Source of the DNA: Caprimulgus europaeus
Taxonomy: Eukaryota > Chordata > Aves > Caprimulgiformes > Caprimulgidae
Length of the DNA stretch: 64,000 nucleotides
Assembly: GCA_907165065.1 (NCBI GenBank)
Contig: OU015523.1
Location: forward strand, 114,726,246-114,790,245
Direction of reading: 5' to 3'
The first letter of the stretch is position 1. The number at the start of each line of letters is the position of its first letter. Shown piece by piece: positions 36,621 to 48,945 of this stretch. A program made the translations under genes and the position numbers. Below the pieces are notes generated by a model. That model saw only the letters and a program-made list of their open reading frames with translations, was not told the origin of the DNA and made no database searches.

Positions 36621-37898
36621 GTTGTCACAAGTTTCTGCTAGAACTGGTGGTGCATGCATTACCTCTGCAGGGTTGTTGTGTAAGGGTGCTCTCCCCCCTG
36701 AATCTGATGAGTCCATGGTTACTTTTGTGCCTTCCCTTCCTAGTGCTTCCCCCTTCCTGTCATTTAGCAATTCCTTACTTTGCTAATTTTTAGCTTGAAT
36801 TCTCCAGCATTTAAAGTTCTATATTGCTATTACAATTGCTGAACTCATGTCAGCTTGGGTGAAAAGTTCTTATTTTTTTATAGCTAAGTAAATATATTTC
36901 ATATATATTTATAAAAATTACCCATTCTCTTTCTATCTAAGCAATTTTCTTGCAAGTCACTGCTATGCCTTGCATTAGTGATCCTTCCTGGCTCAGACTG
37001 CAAGGCTTGCTCTGTCCCTGGCTCTCAATTATAGACTAAGTCATGCTGCTTGTCATCATGCTGTGGGCTCTTATTTATACTCTATTAATTCAAGAAATCT
37101 GTATATCATAAATGCATATCTGAACTAAATTTATTCCAGAATCTCAAATTTCTGCTTGTTTTGTTGAAGCCAGTTGACACAGCTGATTTTAGAAGATGAG
37201 AAGCAGAGGGAATTGAAGGACTCAGTTGGCCATGATGCTAATAAGAACTCGTGCCTGCATTTAGTGGAGTCATCTAAGAAACCAAACAAAGTATGTTAAG
37301 TTGTTGTGGTTGTTACATCAGATGGAAAGCTGGGAAATTCCTTGTAAGGCTTCGAGTACCACATGTACCACCCTTTCTGTTAAATGGTTGCAAAGATCAC
37401 ACTAACAACGGTGTCACAAAGATCACACGCAACAGTGGCACAATAGCCCCCAGCCAGCCAGTGGACCTGTGTGCTTCCTGAACACAGGCACAGTAAATCC
37501 CTAGTGAGATTCCTGTTGGCTCAGTAGACCAAACCAACCACAAGACCATGTGCATGCTGTCCACAAGAGTAATGGTTGTAAACAACAACCCATAGTGGAT
37601 CTGGATATGGAGTTTAATTTGCCAACAAGATGAGAGCTTTTACCCTACTCAGTTATCTCACATATTCATTCTCTCGCTCCCTCCCTGTGCTGTGTTCGAC
37701 AGATCCTGCCTTTCCCTCCCAGCAGGGACGTTGGGCACAAAAGTTTTGTTGGTTGGTGCTGAAGTTACTAATCTTGGGCATTACTGGTTGAGGTCCCTGG
37801 GCCTCCCTCAATGTTTGTGTGCATGCATCTCCCCCATCTCCAGGATCTTCCTCACTTCCAGTATTCTTCCTCCTGCCAGGATCTTCACCTTCTTCTTC
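36621..37898. other. Intergenic sequence, no gene seen
   Basis: No gene recognised. It contains a two-copy 26-bp tandem duplication at 37391-37442 (listed) and short chance frames. Confidence 0.5.
37391..37442. repeat. Tandem duplication, 2 x 26 bp
   Basis: CAAAGATCACACTAACAACG at 37391 is followed by the diverged copy CAAAGATCACACGCAACAG at 37417. Confidence 0.8.
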
Positions 37899-38060
37899 AT
37901 AGAATCATGGAATAGTTTGGGTTGGAAGGGACCTTTAAAGATCATGTAGTCCAACCCCACTGCCATGGGAAGGGACATGTTCAACTAGATCAGGTTGCTC
38001 AAAGCCCCATCCAACCTGACCTTGAACGTTTCCAGGGACAGGCCATGCACAGCTTCCCTG
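37898..38060 (-). mobile_element. CR1 LINE 3' tail, minus strand, short
   Basis: ATAGAATCATGGAATAGTTT, then GGAAGGGACCTTTAAAGATC, then AGATCAGGTTGCTCAAAGCC. This is the CR1 3' UTR and the last codons of ORF2 in reverse orientation. Homology stops near 38060, giving a copy of only about 160 bases. Confidence 0.93.
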
Positions 38061-39864
38061 ATTTTCTTCTTTCCAAGATGACTTCTTTTCAGGAAATCTT
38101 CTTTTCCACCACTGCTCCCTAGTTTTCTCCATCTGAATAGTCTACATGCAGAAGCACAGCACATGATCAGCCTCCTTACTGGTGTTTCTGTCTCAGGTTT
38201 CTTTATTAATTGGAGGATTCAGGATTTGCCACTTTAGTTTAGTCCAGGTGTTATCAAAATTTACAACCAGCCCATACCAGTTGCAACAAGCAAGTAGCAG
38301 CTTTCTACTGCAGAGTTCAAAAGCTCAGTTTTGCACATTCACTGCTCAACAAACATATACACTTATTTGTCTACTGCTTCTTTGCATTCACAATTTAAGC
38401 TATTTTTGCCTGCAACAACGGCACTAAATGTCCTGCCAAGTCCTATGAAGTTGCTGAAGGTACTGGACAGAAAAGATTATCTCCTGGCATGCCCTGAAAT
38501 AACCTTGAATTGAGACACTAATAGAAAGTTTGGCTTAGAAAGCCTGGCGATATTCGGATATGGATTCCATGAAAGAAGCCTCTCAGGGGCATCCTTGATA
38601 AAACCCTCTTAAAGTGCTTTTGTGCCCTCAGCACAATCAGCTCAAGGAAAGACTTGCTTCTTTGTGCTCCTTCAAGTAAGCCCCAAAGTTTGTGCGCTGG
38701 GGCATTTGGGCTGTATCTCAAATATCTATAGGTGCCCTCAGGTCTGATTGTCCAGTTGCCCAGGTCAAAGACCTGGCCAGAATGAGCCATGCCTCTCTTC
38801 TGGAAAACCCACTATCTGGGCTGGAGAGGTAGGAGGAGAGCAGGAAGAGTGTGGGCCATGTCTCAGCTGAAACGAAGCTGAGAAAGCCAAGAGGGAGACC
38901 CAGGCTGGAAGCTGGAAACCACTTTTGGCTCCCACAGTTTGGATGTAGTCCAAGTGCATGGGGACAACCCATGGAAATCCTACCTGAGAAGACCTGGGAT
39001 TGAGAAAATTCCACAGCAATAAGCAGTGGCCCAAGCTCTTCTTTAAGGTCTGTACAAGCTGTTTCTGGACTCCTCATTTTTTCCACCTATTTTTTTGCAT
39101 CTTCAGACTACATAGTTTTGCTGGATCTTGTTTCAGTCACAAAAATATGCGTCAGTCAAGCTCTTGTTCTTCCTGTGATTTCCTCCCTTCTCTGTTCAGC
39201 ACACAGCTTCTGTTTTCATCAGTTTCAGCTGCTGATTATCTTTCCTCTTTACAAATGCATTATTTCTGCCCTGTTACATTTCATGGATCTAGCGTGCCTT
39301 GCCTTGCACTATCACTTGCAGTGTCACTTGCGATTTACAGCTTCTGTAATTTTGACCTGTAAATGTTGGCATTGTCTTTGGAGGCAACGCCACAGTTTGT
39401 AAGAGGCTTGTCAACCATTTTAATTACAATCCTGGGCCCCCACACTGGAGAGATTTTATTCATAGTATGGAACTTATTTCCTTTGTTAAATTGTAATGCT
39501 ATATTTCTTAGTTAAATAGCAGAATGACCCTTCTCAATGTCCTGAACTATAATGCTCTTAATTTCTGATATAGAACAGGGCTATGAATCTTAGGACTGCT
39601 GGAGGCCAGGCTGGCATCACAATTTTTCTACCACAGTCACATTGTTCAACTGAAAGAGAAATGATCTCTTACAAACATGGCAATGCTAGCAGAATTTGTT
39701 AATATAACAGTGTTTTCTCAGTGCAGTTGATTTTTTTGGGGGGGCTTTTATAGACGAGGAAGTGTGTAGTTTGTCCTGCAGTGAAGTGAACTACACTATG
39801 GCAGCAAACACCGCTCTGGCTTGCCTAGAGACTTTTCCTTTGAACTGTGTAGCTTCTGGTTTTG
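38061..39864. other. Intergenic sequence, no gene seen
   Basis: Moderate GC and several overlapping frames of up to 122 codons on both strands (38518-39402), none with a recognisable domain. I see no transposon. Confidence 0.45.
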
Positions 39865-39869
39865 CAGTG
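39865..39869. repeat. Target-site duplication, left copy
   Basis: CAGTG, identical to 40489-40493. Confidence 0.88.
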
Positions 39870-40488
39870 TGTCCTGGTTTTGCTAGGATAGGGTTAATTT
39901 TCTTCTTAGTAGCTAGAAAGCACCGTGTTTTGGTTTCAGTGAGGATTGTTATGAGAACGATGTTGATAACTACAAGGACACTGTGCTTCAGTAGTTTCCA
40001 AGAAGAGAGGACTGGAAGGGGGGAGTGGAGAAGAAAAGTGTAGCAGTTAGTAAAACCCAGAAGTGACAGTTGGATGTGCCAATAAGATATTCCATATCAT
40101 ATTATGTCATGTTTAGTATATTAACCCGGGGTGACCGGAAAGGGGGGGATTCTCTCAGGAATCACTTGGGCTCATTTTTCTGGGATTGCAGTTTCGATTT
40201 TGGGGTTCCTTTTCGCTCCTCCAGGATCATTATCAGCGGGTGGTGAGCAGTTCTACTCTGCATCACTCATTAATATAGTTGTTATCATTATTACTTATTA
40301 TTCTTATTATTTTAATTTTATTTTGACTCTAATTATTAAATTGTTCTTATCTCAACCTACAAGTCTCCTGACCTTTACCCCTCCAGTTCTGTCCCCGATT
40401 CCCTGGGTGGGGGGGAAGGGGGCAGGGGGGGCAGAAGGCTGTGAGTAGCTGTGTCTTGCTTGGCTGCCAGCTAGGTTAAACTATCACA
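39870..40488 (+). mobile_element. Complete ERV solo LTR (ERVL-like), plus strand
   Basis: This 619-bp element starts TGTCCTGGTTTTGCTAGGAT and ends TTAAACTATCACA, that is TG...CA, and sits between perfect 5-bp copies of CAGTG. It is the same family as 12458-13067 and 6358-6486. It contains the ATTATTACTTATTATTC-type A/T tract, followed by a C-rich/G-rich 3' part with long G runs (40404-40431). No internal retroviral sequence adjoins it. The two complete copies are clearly diverged in their interiors, so they are separate insertions. Confidence 0.94.
40404..40431 (+). other. G-quadruplex-capable G tract inside the LTR
   Basis: Four or more runs of at least three G lie within 28 bases (GGG, a run of seven G, a run of five G, a run of seven G), with loops of one to two bases. 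The pattern fits the usual intramolecular G-quadruplex rule. Its location in the 3' part of the LTR suggests a relic regulatory tract; any function is inferred. Confidence 0.7.
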
Positions 40489-40493
40489 CAGTG
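40489..40493. repeat. Target-site duplication, right copy
   Basis: CAGTG, matching 39865-39869. Confidence 0.88.
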
Positions 40494-43400
40494 GTTGTTG
40501 ACTGTCATATTTCAGTCTTTACTGTCACATCTCTCTGTATTTGTCAGAGAAATTGTTTCTTTTTTTTGGTTGGCACTGTATAGGTTACCGCTCCTCTGCA
40601 TGCTGTGTTAAGAGTTAGCTGAAGTGCTAAAGCAAGAGAAGTAGTAATATTGAATAAAAATATAAATCAAAAGATAAAAAGATATAAAGCCATCACCGTA
40701 TTCTGAAATCAAAAAGAAAATAAAGCTCTTACTAGCACTGAACACAAGGTGCTGGGCTTGATAGACAAACATAGCAAATAAATCCATAAATCCTCAGGAG
40801 TGTAGCTCCTCTAAAGTCTTCAGTGTTCTCACTTATAAACAGCTTTAGCTTACTGTGAACTGTCTTGAGAGCACGTCTGTAAAATAGATCTGTGTGCTAT
40901 GCTTTGAGGAAATAATTCAGATTTATGTCAGCTTCAGCAAGGATTTGGCTCACTGTAGCAATTAAGCAGGTGAAAATAACTGATACCTTTCTTCCTGGTT
41001 TCTTTCTTTCTTCTTTGCCTTCTCTTTCCTACTGAAGGAAGACACTTGAAGAGCAATAATACACTGCATTCCTCTCAAAAGAAATACCCCCCAGAGGGAC
41101 AATTACCCAGAAGTGTCTGAAATACAGTCTCTTTTTTTGCAATATCTCAAGTCAGGCACACAAGTGAGATCCCCAGGTCTGCTAGTTACTTTTGAAGACC
41201 TTTGCTTGTATCAACACAGCTATAATTAGGAAGAGACTGTCCATCAGATAATTATGGCAGATGTCCAGTGCTCTGAGTACAGAAACATGGATATAGGTGG
41301 CTCACTTCAGGCAATGTTTGCAGCATGCTACAGGTATTTATTAGCTTTTTCCTTCCCAATACAAAACATCCTCTCCTGTAAAATAGTACATGAGCAGTTA
41401 CATAAATATTGTTATCCCATGTTTGATTACCTTCAGCAAACCTTGTCAGGCAACATCCTTTTCTGTTTCATGTAAGGAACAGATGTCATTGTTGTGTGTT
41501 ACAAAATGCCATCCTAGCATTTATTTGTATCTTCATTTTTTTTTCTTCAACAGAAAGTTAGAACATTGCAGAAACTTTTCATAAGACTCTCCGACATTTT
41601 TTCTAATCTCTTTCAGTGATCTTTGATCATATTGTCATTGGCACTATGAAGGATTTATGAATAGCAAAGGATAATGTGCTTCTAAAGCCTCTATGGTTCT
41701 TTGAATATCTCATCTGTAAGTGTAGTTTCACTCTTAATTTGCTTAATTAATGACTAATCACTGCTCTATGCAGCCATGTGAGGAGCTCTTGGTCTAACAA
41801 CAGTTTTGAAATATCTAAGAATATACTGCAAAAACAGGGCAATGCCACACCGGGCTCCGAGCAGAGCCCTTAGCATGCATTGGACAAACACCTGCAGATC
41901 TTGGCCTGTTCTTTCCTCTTTCTTTCCTGCTGATGGAAAAAACACATGGCATGTTCAAATACATGTATTAGGAAACAAATCTTTCTGCCAGATTGTCTTG
42001 AGGAACCACCACCTTATGTTTGCTTGTCTCAAACATCCCTTTCCACTGTCTCTATTGCTTTTTATAGCCCCAGGTAGGGGCCTCAGAACTTTTATCCTTG
42101 AGTTACTGCAGTGAATGAAGAGAATGGAAAAAGTTGCCTCCTTTCTAGCTATGGGTACCTGAATAAGTAGGTACTTTCTTTAGAACATGTTTGCTTTAAA
42201 ACATTTTAAATCAAGAAGGTTCTCCTGTAGCATAGTGCTGGACACTCCAGACCCTGAAGTACTGGCCGAATGCTGGAAGACTGAAAGATTTTATAGACTT
42301 TGTAATTTCTTTTTTCTTGGGCTTTCTCTTCTGGGGAGACATGGAGAGAAGACTCCAGAACTGAAAAATAGTATCTAAAGATAGAAAAGACTAAATTTCA
42401 CAGTCAGGCAGTTGTAATGCCTATTATCCAGTACTTCAAAGGAACAAATTATGAATTTTACCTGACTTTTTCTATTTTTCTTTCTCCTTTCTCATAAATA
42501 TTTATGGACTCCTACACTATTAATTTTGAGAAAGGTAAATTTATTACCTAGGAGTGAGTTTAATTTTCATTTATTTTGCAGTTATCTATAAGTAATAGCT
42601 GTGTAAGTACACTCTCTGGATTGTCAAAGGCTGACTTTCCATGAGGCAAGAAACAAACACCTTGTTTTACTGCAACTGTTGAGGATAGGGCTGCAGTATA
42701 TTCAGCTTAGTCTCTAGATAGGCTGTTTCAAATTCCTCAGCAGATAGGTGGCTCACATTACATATCAGGGTCCCTTTTGCATTAAGTTCGTGGCAAGGAG
42801 TAATTTCTGCCCAGAAACAAATAGAGGACAAAGAAAAGGTGGAGGAAGAAACAGGGTACCCAAGGAGTACAGTCACTGGACGTGGATCATGGAGGTGGAG
42901 ATTAGGCTTGGATACAGATGCCTGATGGTGCATCTAGTATTCTGTCCTCCATCTGTGCTATGTGCTCTCCAGAGGCCTTGAGTTCTGTTTTCTTCATCTA
43001 GGTAAAATTTCCTCCTTTTTCAGTTCCAATGCAAAACCTAAACATAGATTAAATCTTATTTTTAGGGCTCAGTACTTACACAGTGAGAATGCAGACTGTT
43101 TTGGGGCATGGTGTGTCAGCGAATTTTGTTTAGCAAAACCTCACCTTTCTTTACTTCACCATGGAGACATCTTTTTTGTTGAGCCTGGTTGTTTTTCTGG
43201 GGTCAGTTTATCACTTTGGAAAAACTTGAGGGCCTTTAAGGAGTATTTTCCTGCCCCAGCTGTGGAGAATACTGGCAATGTGTCTATGACCCTACGCAAT
43301 CAAGTGTCTCTCTACAGAGCTCTGTTCCCGAGTTGCTGGATTTTCCTCCTGCTCTGATGTTCTCTTTCCCTCTTTTCATCAAATGGACTACTGATGTGCT

Positions 43401-45171
43401 CCCCTGTCACACAACCCACTGTGTGCTTTTCCAGGAACTTTGCACTGTTTTTCCTCCCTACTCTGCTAGGTCTTACCTTTGGTGGGATTGCTCAGGGTTA
43501 GGATGGAAGCTCCATGCTCCAGACTAGTTTGATGAACTTATTGTTGTGTGTCCAAACGTAGTGTGAAAGCAGAAACAGAAGATACATAAGGCATCCAGCT
43601 CATCCCTGCCAGCAGTTAACTGCTGCTTGAAAATATATTTACCCCTGCTTTGTCCAATTTAGTCATAAATAACTGCAAGTTGGAAGTTTGGAAGCTCTTA
43701 TCCAGTCTGATACCTCTTTCTGTCAGCAGATTCTGATTAAAGCTGTTTGAATTGTTCATTGGGAATACACTTCCTTTTGAGCTGAACCTTCTTTTGCCCT
43801 CTCTTGTGAATCTCCTGCAGCCTCACTGAGCACTGCTCTTATCATCTGCCTTTTAAATGGGGTCTTTAACTGGAGCCTGATAAAGGTAAATGCATTCAAA
43901 CTTTCCTGTAAGAACTGTATTACCTACAGCTCGCAAATCTGAGCTTTTTTTAAAAAAACTTTTCTATTAAATCAGTTTTTAAGACAACACTACATATAGA
44001 GACAGAAGAAATATCTACAAGAAGCAGTGCAGTTCGGGATAATGCCATGCTGCTGAAAAGACTCCCAGGCAATATAAGAAAAAAACTGTAGAATATATTT
44101 TGTAAAATGCTGTAGAAATACACAGAAAATACACTTCTGCTTTGCTGATTTAACTTCATGCTTCACACAATTTAACTGGCATTTGCAAAAAATATGAAAA
44201 GGTATATAGCCCAGGAGTACGAGTAAGGGACTAAGACCTCTTCTTTTGCTCATTACTGGATAACTCAACTGTTGGAGCAGAAATGGATAGGTATTAATAA
44301 AACATGGACTGCTTTAGTAAGGCTAGGCAGAAAGTGTTGGATTCCTTCTCAATTTGACTAAAGACTGAAACAAGAAAAGGAGCAGCTGTGAAAGTGTAAA
44401 GGCAACAATATTCATAGAGCTTAAAGATTAAAAAAGGATCAGGAGATCGCCAAACCTGAACCTGGTGCATTACAGATGGTTACCTGACAGCCAGTAACCT
44501 TAGCCCTTAAACAAAAAGGCATCAGGTCATTATGCAAGAACATCAAGAAGCCAACACTTCCTGTGGTATTTTGTTCAAGGATACAGTCTCCCTCACTGCT
44601 AGAATTTTGTTTATAATTTCTAATTTATATTTGTCTCCTTTATACTGTAAGCATCTTTAAAAACAAAACAAAACAATAAAAAAGTCCTTTATACTTCTAG
44701 GCATTTTTTAAAAAAAACCAATAAAAAAAGTTCTATTCCCCACCAGGTTAAAGCCCCACTCAAGACTTAGAAAATACCACAAAGGTATTCCAACATTTGA
44801 ATGAGGTAAGTTATTGATTATGTTTAAAAACAGGTTGAACTCTGAAGTCTTTCACTGAAGAATAAAATTCTAAGGGGTTTTATTTTTGTACTCTTTCACC
44901 ACAGATCTGCAGTGTGTGCTCACATTGAACTGCCTGTCCACTATAACCCTTGCAGATCTTATTGTTTCCTCTCGATGCATAACTATTGCATTTCTTTTTC
45001 CCAGGCATATGAAACTGCACTTATTTAAATAAATCACTTCCTCGGCACCAGCTTGCTCTGAATGATGCCTTGCTTCTGGTACTATTTTCCGCCATTTTTT
45101 CAATAACCAACTCTACAAAACCCATTTACGGTGATTATATTTTTACATCTTTACTTCCTTCATTGATGAAA
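40494..45171. other. Intergenic sequence, no gene seen
   Basis: AT-rich, with A-rich patches at 44655-44740. Open frames of up to 131 codons (42962-43357) carry no recognisable domain. No transposon was recognised with confidence. Confidence 0.5.
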
Positions 45172-45667
45172 AATCATAGAATCATAGAATGGTTTGGGTT
45201 GGAAGGGACCTCAAAGGTCATCTAGTTCCAACCCCCTGCCATCAGCAGGGACACCTTCCACTAGACCAGGTTGCTCAAAGCCTCATCCAGCCTGGCCTTG
45301 AACACTTCCAGAGAGGGGGCAGCCACAGCTTCTCTGGCCAACCTGTTCCAGTGTCTGACCACCCTCACAGGAAAGAATTTCTTCCTCATTTCTTCCATCT
45401 CATCTAAACCTACCCTCTTCCAGTTTAAAGCCATTTCCCCTTGTTCTCTCATTAATTGTCCTTGTAAAAAGTCCCTCCCCAGCCTTCCTGTAGCCCCTTC
45501 AGGTACTGGAAGGCCACTATAAGGTCTCCCTGGAGCCTTCTCTTCTCCAGGCTGAACAGCCCCAACTCTCTCAGCCTGTCCTCATAGGAGGGGTACTCCA
45601 GGCTTCTGATCATCCTTGTGGCCCTCTTCTGAACTCGTTCTAACTGGTCCATGTCTTTCTTGTGTTG
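45172..45667 (-). mobile_element. CR1 LINE, 5'-truncated, minus strand
   Basis: It begins with two copies of the terminal ATCATAGA unit, then GGTTTGGGTTGGAAGGGACC. It runs through the 3' UTR into the ORF2 C-terminus: minus frame 45652-45452 ([14 protein letters not shown]) and then, in another frame, 45452-45261 (WNRLAREAVAAPSLEVF). The break between the two frames shows ORF decay. The upstream limit is TCCATGTCTTTCTTGTGTTGG near 45667. It is one of the best-preserved CR1 tails here. Confidence 0.96.
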
Positions 45668-47046
45668 GCTTACAATACTGCTACCAGAAACCAGGGTAGC
45701 TTGGTGCGTGGACTTGTACTGTATAAACAGTGTGTTTCGTGGTCTTGCAGAGCCACCACTGGGGACAGAGGTTTAAGGACTTTCCAGCAACAACGTACCA
45801 GTGAAGGAGTCCAGAGAACATGGTTTAGCCCCCAACTCCATTATTGATCTACTGGGGGACTTTGGAAAAATTGAGCATTAGCTCCCTGGTTAGAAGAAAT
45901 AAGAGGTATTTACCCACATTCTCAAACTGCTTTGAGATCATTAGACTATTAGCGCTGCAGGTAATTTTGAACCACTGTAAGGTCAAACTAGGGTAACTCA
46001 TGGTTGTGCTGGCCCCATTTTCAGCCCTGTGTGTTGGCACGGACACATGCAATAGCACAGAATTGCTTGTGGATAGGAGCTCTTTGAAAGGAATACTGCT
46101 TCTTGGTTATGTGTTTTTAGATGCCAATGCCAAAATGCAGCCTTATGATAGTCAAAATGAACTTTCAGCATAACATGGAAAGTCTTGAATATTCAGTAAT
46201 TCCTGTAGTTGGGTTTGGGATGGAATAGAAAAGATCCTTGTAGTAGTACTTATTATTGCTTTAAAGCTTTGCCTTCTCAGCAATGCATCTACCCTGATTG
46301 CCATGTCAATTGCTGGTTTTAAGCTGTCCCTCACTTCTTAAAAACTGCAATTTTTTTGAGCCTTATAGTCCTAGCTTCAATCTATAATCTTTGTGCCTTG
46401 CTATAGCATTTATCTCTTACAGAGGAAATAATTTGCATCCATTCCTCAAGGAGGTACGAGACAATCACACCTGAATTATCGCTTAATTTTCTCTTTGATA
46501 GATAAATATGTCAAGTTTCTGTTCTCTCTCTGCAAAGTAGCTTGCATATGGACTGTGCTATTTTCTCACTGGTCGTATTTTGACTATGTAAACAGGTTCC
46601 TCTACAAAGAATAAACTTAATGAAGCCTGATACCACACAGACTTGTGTTCAATGGTGCCTACAGCCTCTTGTTTCCTTCCTTCCTTCAGTAAAACTTTCC
46701 ATCCATCTCCTAGAAATTGAAGGGGTAAAGGTGGTGCAAGCTGTGGTTGCTTGCAAGGTTTGGGAGTGCTGCCACTGGACCAGCACACTCCACGGGTGAA
46801 CGTGTCAGAGCAGATGACAATCATACTCACATAAGATACATTTTAATTCCTTTCCTAGAGTTGCAGTTTTGACAAAACTTTAAAGACTATAAAATCCCTG
46901 ATAGCTACAGCCTGTGCCAAACAGGTGAAATGGCCAGAATATGTTGAGGTGAGTAAAATGTGATAGGACAGGCAAAGATCCACACATGCAGCTATGTAAT
47001 TCATTGCCTTGGCAAATCAGGCTAAAAATCTCAAATTTTCCAGAAG
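45668..47046. other. Intergenic sequence, no gene seen
   Basis: No gene or transposon recognised; short chance frames only. Confidence 0.5.
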
Positions 47047-47168
47047 AAAACCCACCTGGACGCCTTCCTGTGTGAACTCATCTAGGTGTTCCTGCTCCAG
47101 CAGGGGGATTGGATCTTTTGAGACCCCTTCCAATCCTGACATTCTGTGATTCTGTGATTCTGTGATTC
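47047..47168 (+). mobile_element. CR1 LINE 3' tail, plus strand, short
   Basis: AACCCACCTGGACGCCTTCC, then CAGCAGGGGGATTGGA, then CCCCTTCCAATCCTGA, ending in three copies of ATTCTGTG. This is a different CR1 subfamily from the ATTCTATG copies. It is about 120 bases long and lacks any ORF domain. Confidence 0.93.
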
Positions 47169-48945
47169 AACACCAATTGTGATAACTGATGGGATGAGGT
47201 GGACTAAGTTAGTTTACTTGGTGTTTTTATTGTTCTTGGGCCTCACTCCAGAATCTGTTTGCATTTATAGACTCCCATCTGGAAAGAGAGGGAACAGATA
47301 AGCTATAAAATAGAAAAATGTATATGCAGAGAACAAAAAAAGATTAAAAGAACATTGGGCAGATGTATATGGCACTGCATTGTTTTTAACTTGGTTTTGA
47401 AAATAAAAGGACTATTTATGTTGGTAATGTCAGGACCTTTGATCTTATTACTACAAAACTAGAAGAGAAATGTGGAGAAACTTCACAGAGAATTCTCTGG
47501 GCTGTAAATATGAAGTAAAAACAATTGGTTTATGGCATTAGTTTCACAGAGGCAGAACAGAGTGTTGATGATCTTTCTTCTATTGATTGTTGATGATCAT
47601 TCTTCTACTGATTGATATAAGGTCAAGAAACTATTTCTACAAGAGTGGTGATGTTTTCAGCACAAAGTGCTGGAGCACCTTTGAAATGTTCCTCTTGATG
47701 GGAAGGCCAGAGACCAGTAGATTTTGAAGACTTCTCTTTAGCTTGTTATGGAGCAGTCTTCATGTTAATGGGCTGGTTTTCTGAGAATTAAGGGTTTTTT
47801 TCAAATCATACATGGCAATAAAGTATACTCCACAGAGTGACTTGATGTCAAGAAGTAGATGTAAATTATATATAGATGTAAATTCTGTGGCATAATTATT
47901 AATACTTTTTATAGAGATAAAATTAAACTTTTTTTTTTTAACTCTGTGTTTTAGCAGCCAAAAACTTGATGTAGCTTGTAGCTGTGCCTATCATCTCTTT
48001 TCCTTGATGGGCTGGAAACAACTATCCTCTTTGGAGGGTGCTGGGAAGACTCCAAGTAGTTTCCTTCTCCTGAGCTTGGGTCATCTGTCCATCCACCTTT
48101 TGAAGTTATTATGCAAATACAGGATGAAGAACAGAGCTTTTGTTCTGAGATTAATATGCAGTTCCAGAAAGATAAGTCTTGCATGAAAACAATGGTTTCA
48201 TTTACTAAAACACCTCTAGTCTGGATTTGAGTCAGAAGACCTTTTTGTAATTTTGCTGTCTAAAGGAGGAAGATTCAGAAGACCCATGACAGCTGATTAA
48301 AATAAAAGAAAAAGCACCACATATTATATCAGCTTCTTATCCTAATGAGTATAAACTAAAAATTGCAGCTATTATAATGTATATTTTGTCCTCCTCCATG
48401 GGTCAAAAGGATAGACTGTATTTTGAGTCAGGCTTTTATTGCATTAACCTAATCTTTCTTATGTCCCTCACTTCAGTGATTCCCTCTGGGACAGCAAGCC
48501 ATCCTGAGTCTGTGAAGGACTAAGTATAAAAGGATGAAAAATGATATTGTATGTGTTGGTACAAGTAATATAACCACAGCTAAAGTGGAATGATTTTCAA
48601 TAGTGTAAGGGAAAGGAAGAAATAGATTACGTCTATGGAGCTGTCTACCTGTGTGTGTTTCACTAACACAGTATCTGAGATCTTAAGTTATAGTAACATA
48701 TTTTTTCTCATAATATGGCTGCAAGATAGTGAAGCTGTATTTGTATTTCTTGGACAATGGGAAAGTACTTTTTAAAATTTACTGGTACTTCTGTGTGTCT
48801 AACAAACAAAGGTGTTAACATACTTGCAGATGAGATCCAAGATGTCTCAAGATGAGTTGTCAAACTCCAAAACAACAAAAAGTCAATATGTTCTTTTGGA
48901 AAATATTGTTAAAGTTCAGTATCTGAAACTTCTTGGCTAAAAAAA
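47169..48945. other. Intergenic sequence, no gene seen
   Basis: AT-rich, containing a two-copy 25-bp tandem duplication at 47564-47613. No gene recognised. Confidence 0.5.
47564..47613. repeat. Tandem duplication, 2 x 25 bp
   Basis: GTTGATGATCTTTCTTCTAT at 47564 is repeated at 47589 with two substitutions in the unit. Confidence 0.9.
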
